Positions 5,224 to 10,635 of a DNA stretch of 10,635 nucleotides are shown here, piece by piece. This DNA comes from Deltaproteobacteria bacterium (lineage in GTDB: Bacteria; Desulfobacterota; Desulfobulbia; Desulfobulbales; SURF-16). Position 1 is the first letter of the stretch, and each line of letters begins with the position of its first letter. The stretch is taken from assembly GCA_029939635.1 (NCBI GenBank), contig JAOZSN010000104.1, positions 1-10,635 of the forward strand. The letters are read 5' to 3'. A model generated the notes under the pieces. The model had not been told where the DNA came from. It saw only the letters and a list, made by a program, of their open reading frames with translations, and made no database searches. A program made the position numbers and the translations under genes.

Positions 5224-6961
5224 ACTTACCAAACAGACTATCCAGCACCCCTTTTACTGCTTCTCCGGCAGCTTTCTCCTCTGCCGAGGCATCACTGCCC
5301 AGAGCATGGTCAACCAGGGAGTTGGTGGTTTGGCGGCGGATATAATTTTCGTTGAGGGTTACTTTCGGCTTGGAGAGTGATCCTTTCACATCCAGTCGAA
5401 CCACCGTTTGTTTGTCCCGTTTTTCCAGGTACTTGGCAACATTCAGACGTTGTTCCAGGTTTGCACTGAGTTTGGGTGACAGGGTGATGGTGAGGGGCAT
5501 GTTCAAGCTCCCATCCAGGCCCATGGAGCCGCTGGTCCGACCACTGAACAGGGAGCTGTTCATGGCTGTATCAAGTTGCAGGCGGCCATTGCGTATGGTG
5601 AAGTGGCCGGTAAGGGTTTCCATGTTAAGGTCTTTCAATTCTGGTAGGTTCAGGATTGCAGCCAGGGAATGACCTATTTCACTGCCCTGTAATTTTATCT
5701 CCCTCATATCAAGCTCGCCATTGGCGGTCAGGTTGGATTCCATTCGTGCGGTGCTGAACCCTGCCCCGGCAAATTCAAAAGCACTGGACAGTGTCCCTTT
5801 CATGGTCCCTGCCCTACTTGTTGTACTCAAAGACTGCTGTAGATCGGTGAGCTGCAGGGTGTGTATGCCTATCTTGCCCTTGTATGTTTGCGGGTTAAGC
5901 AGGACCGCCTTTACCTCGCCGCGAATTTCGCCACCCATGGTTGAGGTGGTCAGATCCTTGCAGGTCAGTACCCCTTTTTCCAGCCCGTAATCAAATGTGA
6001 TATCGCGTAGCTCGATTTTTTCATAGCTTACGGCGGTGAGGTCTATCTGGCCCTGGATCAAAAGCTGGCTGAGGGTATCGGTCTCTTGGCCAGTGTCTCC
6101 CGTACTGCTGGCAGCGTTTTTTTTCTTTTGCGGCAGGGAGGCCAGCACAGCCATAATACGGTCAATATCAAGGCTATGGCTGCTGATGTTGAGAACAATG
6201 GGTGGCAGGCCATCAAGGTAGTTTTCCAGGGAGCCAGACAGGTTGACTTGATCCTCATCTACTGCCATGTCAATGGAGTAGGCGATGCGTGATTTACTGA
6301 AACTGATCTTGCCACCGCACAGGGGCTTGATCCCGTGGTAGGAGGTCTCTATGGAAAAGTCGGAATCACCCTGGAAGGTAATGTCCGCCAATCCTTGCTG
6401 AAGACCAAGGCCGATGGTGATATCAGCAGATATTGTACTGGCAGGAATGGCCTCAGTAGCATCAGCGATGACCATCTTGCCATTTTCAATGACCATTTTG
6501 TCCACCGTAATACTAAAGGGCAAGGTGGCGGGTGACTGAACTGGCGTGGCCGGGGTTTCCTTTTTAGTGGCGAGAAATGCCAGGGAAGAAAAATTAAAGA
6601 TACCATCTTTGTTGCGATGGAGTTTTATCAGGGGTGCCACCAGGCGTACCTCGTGGATCACCACCTGTTTATTGAGTAGAGGAACAAGGTCATAGGAGAG
6701 GACAAAGCGGTTTGAACTGAAAAAATTATCAACGCCATTTTCTTCCTTAATGGTCACATCGTAGACATTAATGCCTGTAAAAAGGCTGACATCGATGTGG
6801 CCAATCTCAACGCTCCGGCCTAAGGCTTGTTCCATGGGGGGGAGCAGCATAGTACGTACGCGTTCATCGGTGAAGTAAGTATTGACAAACACAGCCAAGC
6901 CCACCAAAGCGAGGAGAACCAGAATGATCAGCACAGCAAAGAATTTGAGCAGTTTTTTCAT
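5222..6961 (-). CDS. AsmA-family envelope protein
   Basis: A 579-aa protein of the AsmA/TamB-like superfamily. Members are anchored in the inner membrane and reach into the periplasm as a beta-rich groove that is thought to move phospholipids to the outer membrane or affect its assembly. Residues 2-27 form one uncleaved transmembrane anchor (KKLLKFF followed by a hydrophobic run). Next comes the AsmA opening with LPPMEQALGRSVEIGHIDVSLFTGINVYDVTI, including the usual phrase on a new layer and its base function. The middle is long and beta-rich. The C-terminal AsmA-like module has GELDMREIKLQGSEI, LTGHFTIRNGRLQLDTAM, and DVKGSLSKPKVTLNENYIRR. No good ribosome site precedes the ATG, but the anchor begins there and the next Met is residue 38. 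It lies 135 bp downstream of nrdG on the same strand and probably has its own promoter. Substrate unknown. Confidence 0.88.
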   Translation of the reverse strand: MKKLLKFFAVLIILVLLALVGLAVFVNTYFTDERVRTMLLPPMEQALGRSVEIGHIDVSLFTGINVYDVTIKEENGVDNFFSSNRFVLSYDLVPLLNKQVVIHEVRLVAPLIKLHRNKDGIFNFSSLAFLATKKETPATPVQSPATLPFSITVDKMVIENGKMVIADATEAIPASTISADITIGLGLQQGLADITFQGDSDFSIETSYHGIKPLCGGKISFSKSRIAYSIDMAVDEDQVNLSGSLENYLDGLPPIVLNISSHSLDIDRIMAVLASLPQKKKNAASSTGDTGQETDTLSQLLIQGQIDLTAVSYEKIELRDITFDYGLEKGVLTCKDLTTSTMGGEIRGEVKAVLLNPQTYKGKIGIHTLQLTDLQQSLSTTSRAGTMKGTLSSAFEFAGAGFSTARMESNLTANGELDMREIKLQGSEIGHSLAAILNLPELKDLNMETLTGHFTIRNGRLQLDTAMNSSLFSGRTSGSMGLDGSLNMPLTITLSPKLSANLEQRLNVAKYLEKRDKQTVVRLDVKGSLSKPKVTLNENYIRRQTTNSLVDHALGSDASAEEKAAGEAVKGVLDSLFGK

Positions 6962-6995
6962 GGCGAGTAGGAAGAAGAATTTTTGCTCTACATAG

Positions 6996-7009
6996 CCCGA
7001 GGCCTCGGG
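6996..7009. repeat. Perfect 14-bp GC-rich palindrome in the asmA leader
   Basis: CCCGAGGCCTCGGG reads the same on both strands with no spacer. As RNA it could form five base pairs closed by a GGCC loop. It lies 35-48 bp before the asmA ATG and about 90 bp past the nrdG stop. No T-run follows on either strand, so an intrinsic terminator is unlikely. It could be an operator for a dimeric regulator, downstream of the candidate asmA start site. Confidence 0.6.
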
Positions 7010-7041
7010 TGATTAAGAGCTAAAAAAGAATGCGAAACTTT

Positions 7042-7070
7042 ATCATACCCGAAAAAGTATCCATGAGCAA
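7042..7070 (-). promoter_or_regulatory. Candidate asmA promoter
   Basis: On the minus strand TATGAT (plus-strand 7042-7047, five of six consensus bases) is preceded after 17 bp by TTGCTC (7065-7070, three of six). Transcription would begin near 7035, so the 14-bp palindrome at 6996-7009 would fall about 26-39 nt into the transcript. The weak -35 suggests dependence on an activator, or that this is a chance match. Confidence 0.35.
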
Positions 7071-7096
7071 TGTAGCCTACTGATTTTCTGAAGAAA

Positions 7097-7720
7097 TTAA
7101 GCCGCGACTTTGGCTAATTGTTGATCAAGGGCATTGCTAGCGATGAAGGGCTGGAAGATATGGGTGGAACCGAATGGCACCAGGGAGAGGATGGACTGTC
7201 GGTCTGCTGAGCTGAGCAGGGGGGTGACGTTAGTGGTGCGGAAGAGATGGTTTAGGCCACTTTCTGCAATGATTTTGATGGAGGAGGCGATGGCAGCACT
7301 GTTGACCTCACGCCCGGCCAGCTTGGCGTAGGAGGACAGAGGTGCCTTGATATCCATGGCAATGAAGTCAAGGAGATGGTGGTTTAGGAGCTCGCTAAGT
7401 ACCTCTGGTCGGCTACCGTTGGTATCGAGTTTTATGGCCAAACCTAATTTTTTTACCTGTCTGCAAAAACTGCTAAGTTCCCTTTGCATGGTTGGCTCGC
7501 CGCCACTAATTACCAGGCCACTTATTTTGCCCGCCCGCTTGGCAAGATAGGTCAAGATTTCAGAGGTGGGGATCAGTGGGCTGCTGGGGGTGGCAGAGGC
7601 AAGCAGGGTGCCGTTATGGCAGAAGGGGCAACGAAAATTACAACCCTGGCTAAAGACCATGGCCGCTACTCGACCTGGGAAATCACTTAATGTTAGTTTG
7701 TTGAATCCGGAAATATGCAT
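7097..7720 (-). CDS. nrdG: Anaerobic ribonucleotide reductase activating protein (radical SAM)
   Basis: A radical S-adenosylmethionine enzyme of 207 aa. It uses a [4Fe-4S] cluster and SAM to form the glycyl radical on NrdD. The cluster motif CNFRCPFC places Cys27, Cys31 and Cys34 as ligands. SAM binding is shown by SGGEPTMQ (72-79) and by KLDTNGSRPEVL further on. The N-terminal MHISGFNKLTLSDFPGRVAAMVFSQGC matches the longer NrdG2 type found in anaerobes, not the E. coli type of about 154 aa. It lies 163 bp after nrdD on the same strand, the usual order. The ribosome site is poor: GGGA is about 15 nt from the ATG, so spacer structure may affect translation. No second start is better. Confidence 0.93.
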   Translation of the reverse strand: MHISGFNKLTLSDFPGRVAAMVFSQGCNFRCPFCHNGTLLASATPSSPLIPTSEILTYLAKRAGKISGLVISGGEPTMQRELSSFCRQVKKLGLAIKLDTNGSRPEVLSELLNHHLLDFIAMDIKAPLSSYAKLAGREVNSAAIASSIKIIAESGLNHLFRTTNVTPLLSSADRQSILSLVPFGSTHIFQPFIASNALDQQLAKVAA

Positions 7721-7883
7721 GTTTTTTGGTTATATCCCTTTTTTGTTCCGAGCCAACTCGTCGGAGAGAGGGGGTAGTTCTCTCCTTCTTTTCTTGCCTG
7801 AAAAGAGTCCATACAAACTCGGAGATAAAGTTTCGAGTTCCTCCCATCCGGGTATGTGCACGCAAAAGGCATTCACATGAGTT
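7721..7883 (-). other. Hairpin-rich spacer between nrdD and nrdG
   Basis: This 163-nt gap holds three stems, given in plus-strand positions. AACTCG 7816-7821 pairs with 7834-7839 across a 12-nt loop. GGAGAGA 7763-7769 pairs with 7779-7785 across a 9-nt loop. CGAG 7749-7752 pairs with CTCG 7757-7760 across CCAA. On the transcribed minus strand none is followed by a U-run, so they do not form an ordinary terminator. They could be a processing, attenuation or regulatory RNA, or a copy of a dispersed repeat. A TTG-started frame of 60 codons (7683-7865, minus) crosses the spacer and the nrdG start; I do not consider it a gene. Confidence 0.55.
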
Positions 7884-10004
7884 CTATACCTTCTGCAGTT
7901 TAAACCTACTTCTCTCTGTAAATTCAGCCTGTTTCCCCTCGTTCCACTGGTTCACTGGCCGCATATAACCCACCACCCTGGAATAGACTTCACAGCTGGT
8001 CTGGCAGGTTGGGCAGCTGTTTTGCTCGCCACGGAGATAACCATGTTCTGGGCAGATGGAAAAGGAGGGTGTGACGGTGAAATAGGGTAGGTGATATTGC
8101 TCACAGACCGTACGCACAAAGTTTTTCACTGCCTGTGGGTCGCTGGCAGCTTCACCTAGATAGGTATGCAGTACTGTACCGCCGGTATAGCTTGATTGCA
8201 GATCGTCTTGGAGGTCGAGGATCTCAAAAATATCATCGCTGTAATTAACCGGTAACTGGGTGGAGTTGGAGTAGATGGGCAGCTTGTCCTCCCCGCAGGT
8301 CAAGGTGGCTTGCATGGCAGGGAAACGCTTGGCATCCAGACGGGAGAGGCGAAAACCCGTACCCTCGGCTGGGGTAGCCTCCAGATTATAATGGTTGCCG
8401 GTCTCCTCTTGAAAGGTAATGAGCTTGTCGCGCATATAGTCCAGTACCCGTTGGGCAAAGGCGCACCCCCCTGTGGAACCGATATCTTGCTGGTGCAGAT
8501 TGAGGCAGGCCTCGTTGGTACCAATGAGGCCTATGGTGGCAAAATGGTTCTCCCAATAGCGCTTAAAACGTTCCTTTACCTTGCGCAGATAATGGTGGGT
8601 ATAGGGATAGAGCCCCTTGTCTGTAAAGCTTTCCAGTACCTTACGTTTGGTTTCAAGACTGGTGCGGGCAATCTCCATGAGCTGGTCAAGGCGCTGGAAG
8701 AAATCTGCCTCATCCGTGGCCTGAAAGCCCAGGGCTGCCATATTAATGGTAACCACGCCAATGGAACCGGTGAGGGGGTTGGCCCCAAAGAGTCCGCCGC
8801 CCCGTTTCTCTAATTGCCTGGTATCCAAGCGTAGCCGACAGCACATGGAACGGGCGTCATCTGGAGACAGGTCTGAGTTAACGAAATTAGAGAAATAGGG
8901 AATGCCGTATTTAGCGGTTACCTCCCATAATGGGTCCAGACCCTCATCCTGCCAGTTAAAATCAGGGGTAATATTATAGGTGGGAATGGGAAAGGTGAAG
9001 ACCCGGCCCTTGGCATCACCCTCGCTCATGACTTCAAGGAAGGCCTGGTTGAGTATATTCATTTCAACTTGGAAGTCAGCATACAGCTCCTGTTGCCGTT
9101 CTCCACCGATAAGCACAGGCTCATCACGGTAGGATGCCGGAGGCTGTAAGTCCATGGTGAGATTGGTGAAAGGGGTTTGAAAGCCAACCCGGGTGGCGAC
9201 GTTGAGATTGAAGACAAACTCTTGCAGGGCCTGTTTTACCTCATTATACTCAAGGCCATCGTAACGGATAAAGGGGGCCAGTAATGTGTCAAAGCTGGAA
9301 AAGGCCTGGGCACCAGCGGCCTCGCCTTGTAGGGTGTAGAAGAAGTTGACTATCTGGCCCAAGGCACTACGGAAATGGCGGGCCGGGGCAGACTCGGCCT
9401 TGCCTGGGGCGCCGGAAAAGCCGATCTCCAGTAGGTCATGGAGATCCCAGCCCACGCAATAGACCGATAATAACCCCAGATCATGAATATGCAGATCACC
9501 ATTTTGGTGGGCATGGCGTACCTCCGGGGTGTAAATCTTGTTGAGCCAGTAGCTCTTACTCACCTCACTGGAGATATAATTATTGAGGCCCTGTAAGGAG
9601 TAGGCCATGTTGGAGTTTTCCTGCACCTTCCAGTCCAGTCGCTCCAGGTATGAGTCAATGAGTTTGAGATCCGCCTGGGTGGCCATGTCACGGTTACGGG
9701 CATGTTGGTCACGATAGAGGATGTATGCCTTGGCTGTTTTTTTGTGGGGAGAGGCGAGCAATACCTCCTCCACCAGGTCTTGAATTTCTTCCACAGAAGG
9801 ATTGGCGTCCGTGTACATAGCCTGGGCTATAGTGAGGACGCGCATGGTCAGGCGACGGGCATCTGTGGTCTTAAGCTCGCCAGAGGCCTTGCCAGCCTTG
9901 ATGATGGCGGTGGTTATTTTATGAGCTTCAAAGGGGACCTGGAGGCCATCCCTTTTACGGATGGAGGTGAACAGGCTGCTGGGCACGGTGGCGTGTTGAA
10001 ACAT
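7884..10004 (-). CDS. nrdD: Anaerobic (class III) ribonucleoside-triphosphate reductase
   Basis: A complete class III reductase of 706 aa, which converts ribonucleoside triphosphates to dNTPs with an oxygen-sensitive glycyl radical. Residues about 14-105 form an N-terminal ATP-cone (IRKRDGLQVPFEAHKI onward), the allosteric activity switch. Further marks are HIHDLG (172-177), TFPIPTYN (337-344), SMCCRLRLD with active-site cysteines (386-394) and GGGLFGANPLTGSIGVVTIN (402-421). The C-terminal glycyl radical site is RVVGYM with Gly679. The metal site before it reads CPEH...CPTC (Cys651, His654, Cys664, Cys667), so one of the usual four cysteines is His. The GYMRPVNQWNEGKQAEF ending is nearer to the Thermotoga/Methanosarcina style than to E. 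coli. AAGGA lies 9 nt before the ATG. nrdG follows. Twin NrdR boxes overlap the promoter. Confidence 0.97.
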   Translation of the reverse strand: MFQHATVPSSLFTSIRKRDGLQVPFEAHKITTAIIKAGKASGELKTTDARRLTMRVLTIAQAMYTDANPSVEEIQDLVEEVLLASPHKKTAKAYILYRDQHARNRDMATQADLKLIDSYLERLDWKVQENSNMAYSLQGLNNYISSEVSKSYWLNKIYTPEVRHAHQNGDLHIHDLGLLSVYCVGWDLHDLLEIGFSGAPGKAESAPARHFRSALGQIVNFFYTLQGEAAGAQAFSSFDTLLAPFIRYDGLEYNEVKQALQEFVFNLNVATRVGFQTPFTNLTMDLQPPASYRDEPVLIGGERQQELYADFQVEMNILNQAFLEVMSEGDAKGRVFTFPIPTYNITPDFNWQDEGLDPLWEVTAKYGIPYFSNFVNSDLSPDDARSMCCRLRLDTRQLEKRGGGLFGANPLTGSIGVVTINMAALGFQATDEADFFQRLDQLMEIARTSLETKRKVLESFTDKGLYPYTHHYLRKVKERFKRYWENHFATIGLIGTNEACLNLHQQDIGSTGGCAFAQRVLDYMRDKLITFQEETGNHYNLEATPAEGTGFRLSRLDAKRFPAMQATLTCGEDKLPIYSNSTQLPVNYSDDIFEILDLQDDLQSSYTGGTVLHTYLGEAASDPQAVKNFVRTVCEQYHLPYFTVTPSFSICPEHGYLRGEQNSCPTCQTSCEVYSRVVGYMRPVNQWNEGKQAEFTERSRFKLQKV

Positions 10005-10139
10005 TATATGTTTTCCTTGTGTGAAAGGTGGAGCAACAAAAGAGGGAGCATGGGTCGGGAAGCATCCGGAAAGAACAGACAGGGGATATAAACCAAAGCT
10101 GTGGATGGTGCGGAGGGAACTACTGCTGAGCCGACGGAG

Positions 10140-10155
10140 ATACTATATGTTGTGG
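10140..10155 (-). promoter_or_regulatory. NrdR box 1 (over the nrdD -10 element)
   Basis: The plus-strand 16-mer ATACTATATGTTGTGG fits the NrdR palindrome acaCwAtATaTwGtgt at the central conserved positions (C, A, AT, T, G). It contains the minus-strand -10 hexamer (10142-10147). NrdR is a Zn/ATP-cone repressor of ribonucleotide reductase genes, so bound protein would block RNA polymerase directly. Its gene is not in this window. Confidence 0.72.
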
Positions 10156-10171
10156 TGGGATGTAAAGTCAA
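10142..10171 (-). promoter_or_regulatory. nrdD: Candidate nrdD promoter (TTGACT-18-TATAGT)
   Basis: On the minus strand TTGACT (plus-strand 10166-10171) and TATAGT (10142-10147) each match five of six sigma-70 consensus bases, with an 18-bp spacer. Transcription would start near 10135. Both NrdR boxes touch these elements: box 1 covers the -10, and box 2 begins at the upstream end of the -35. This is the arrangement expected for NrdR repression of nrdDG. Confidence 0.65.
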
Positions 10172-10186
10172 CACAAAATATGGGAA
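10171..10186 (-). promoter_or_regulatory. NrdR box 2 (adjoining the nrdD -35 element)
   Basis: The plus-strand 16-mer ACACAAAATATGGGAA matches the NrdR box well in its left half and centre (ACACaAaATaTgG) and less well at the right end. It begins exactly 31 bp after box 1, with 15 bp between the two. That is about three helical turns, the spacing known for paired NrdR sites. Confidence 0.65.
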
Positions 10187-10200
10187 TGGTAATAACTTTT

Positions 10201-10230
10201 TTGCCAGCACTTTAGGGGGTGTGCTATTCT
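10201..10230 (+). promoter_or_regulatory. Candidate promoter of the DUF945 gene
   Basis: TTGCCA (10201-10206, five of six) and TATTCT (10225-10230, four of six) are separated by 18 bp, with TGC directly before the -10 as in extended -10 promoters. A second choice is ATGACT 10251-10256 with TATAGT 10273-10278 at 16 bp. The two cannot be told apart by eye; the second leaves a shorter leader of about 45 nt. Confidence 0.35.
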
Positions 10231-10331
10231 TTCAAAGTACACGGAAAATGATGACTCTAGTTTTATTCACGGTATAGTGAGAAAGAGTTTTTCCAACTAG
10301 AAATTCGTAAGTGAAGCTTCAGGAGAAAAAT

Positions 10332-10635
10332 ATGAAGAAAATTGTTGCTGCCTTGATCGTTCTTGCCCTTCTGGTTACCGGGGCCTATGCCGGTTTTGGT
10401 TTGTTGGCCCGGCAGGGTGTTGTAGCTGGGGTGGATGTTATTCAGAAGCAGTTGCCCGGTATTGTTGATAAGGACGTCAAGGGAGGGCTGCTCAGCTCTG
10501 AGGTGACTATCCGTATACCTCTTCCCGTGAGCGGCGTTGATGATCCGGACGCAGAGGCTACCCTGGTTGTTACTGAAACTATCTACCATGGACCTGTTGT
10601 TTTTACAGGACAAGCCCATGGCATCCCCAGAACCG
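10332..10635 (+). CDS. DUF945 (YdgA-like) exported protein, 5' part only
   Basis: An open frame of 101 codons runs off the window end. It starts at an ATG with AGGAG 6 nt upstream. Residues 1-20 (MKKIVAALIVLALLVTGAYA) form a signal peptide or membrane anchor with a plausible cleavage site after Ala-Tyr-Ala. The following sequence, with Gln-Lys-Gln-Leu-Pro and later TETIYHGPVVF, resembles the opening of DUF945/YdgA proteins. There a YxHGP-type phrase recurs and the mature part is periplasmic. E. coli YdgA is about 500 aa, so most of the protein would be outside the window. It is divergent from nrdD. The function of this family is poorly known; assignment rests on a short stretch. Confidence 0.7.
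   Translation, partial: MKKIVAALIVLALLVTGAYAGFGLLARQGVVAGVDVIQKQLPGIVDKDVKGGLLSSEVTIRIPLPVSGVDDPDAEATLVVTETIYHGPVVFTGQAHGIPRT

Larger units (their letters stand above)
10005..10331. other. Divergent control region between nrdD and the DUF945 gene
   Basis: This 327-bp stretch holds no convincing gene. Its nrdD side (10005-10135) would be a long 5' leader of about 131 nt for nrdD mRNA, in which I see no strong stem. The centre (10140-10186) holds the twin NrdR boxes and nrdD promoter. The right side holds a candidate plus-strand promoter, a small stem AGCAC/GTGCT (10206-10210 with 10221-10225), and AGGAG at 10321-10325 before the DUF945 start. A minus-strand frame at 10004-10210 would begin upstream of the promoter and is discounted. 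Confidence 0.6.

Noticed and set aside
7683..7865. Minus-strand 60-codon frame across the nrdD-nrdG spacer
   Set aside because: It would start at TTG, has no ribosome site, and overlaps the nrdG start out of frame. The sequence is better explained by the hairpin-rich spacer.
10004..10210. Minus-strand 68-codon frame ending at the nrdD start
   Set aside because: It would begin upstream of the likely nrdD promoter and cross both NrdR boxes. Its Leu/Pro-rich product looks like translated control DNA.
10263..10619. Minus-strand 118-codon frame opposite the DUF945 gene
   Set aside because: The plus strand has AGGAG, ATG and a signal peptide in an open frame to the window edge. The antisense frame has neither a start context nor family features.

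Overview
The window looks like the chromosome of an anaerobic, Gram-negative bacterium of moderate GC. The best guess is a deltaproteobacterial sulfate or sulfur reducer (Desulfobulbales/Desulfotalea-like). The reasons are a class III (oxygen-sensitive) ribonucleotide reductase, siroheme synthesis next to cytochrome c assembly and hemA, and AsmA- and DUF945-type envelope proteins. The organism name is inference only; no marker gene is present.

Layout. (1) 103-3187, minus strand: a tetrapyrrole operon read sirC (precorrin-2 dehydrogenase), a small orphan antitoxin-like gene, ccsA (cytochrome c assembly), hemA (glutamyl-tRNA reductase). The last three genes overlap by 25 and 11 bp, and a good sigma-70-like promoter lies before sirC. 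(2) 3342-5100, plus strand: acuI/yhdH (acrylyl-CoA reductase-like), then an array of five 7-bp repeats that contains the acuI stop codon, then a 66-aa unknown gene coupled through TGATG to cobO/btuR (corrinoid adenosyltransferase). (3) 5127-5223: an imperfect nested inverted repeat between convergent genes, running into the stop codon of the next gene. (4) 5222-6961, minus strand: an AsmA-family envelope protein with its own candidate promoter and a perfect 14-bp palindrome in its leader. (5) 7097-10004, minus strand: nrdD and nrdG, the anaerobic ribonucleotide reductase and its radical-SAM activase, separated by a 163-nt hairpin-rich spacer. (6) 10005-10331: a divergent control region. It has two NrdR-box-like 16-mers 31 bp apart, superimposed on a near-consensus nrdD promoter. 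(7) 10332 to the window end, plus strand: the start of a DUF945 (YdgA-like) exported protein, cut by the window edge.

How the parts fit: sirC and hemA supply siroheme and heme precursors, CcsA delivers heme to c-type cytochromes, and CobO finishes adenosylcobalamin. All are cofactors in heavy use in anaerobic respiration. nrdDG supplies dNTPs without oxygen, under probable NrdR control. I found no phage, transposase, CRISPR, rRNA or tRNA. Nothing here amounts to a clear new biological system. The items most worth a second look are the heptad stop-codon array, the orphan antitoxin wired into the heme operon, the inverted-repeat element and the structured nrdD-nrdG spacer.
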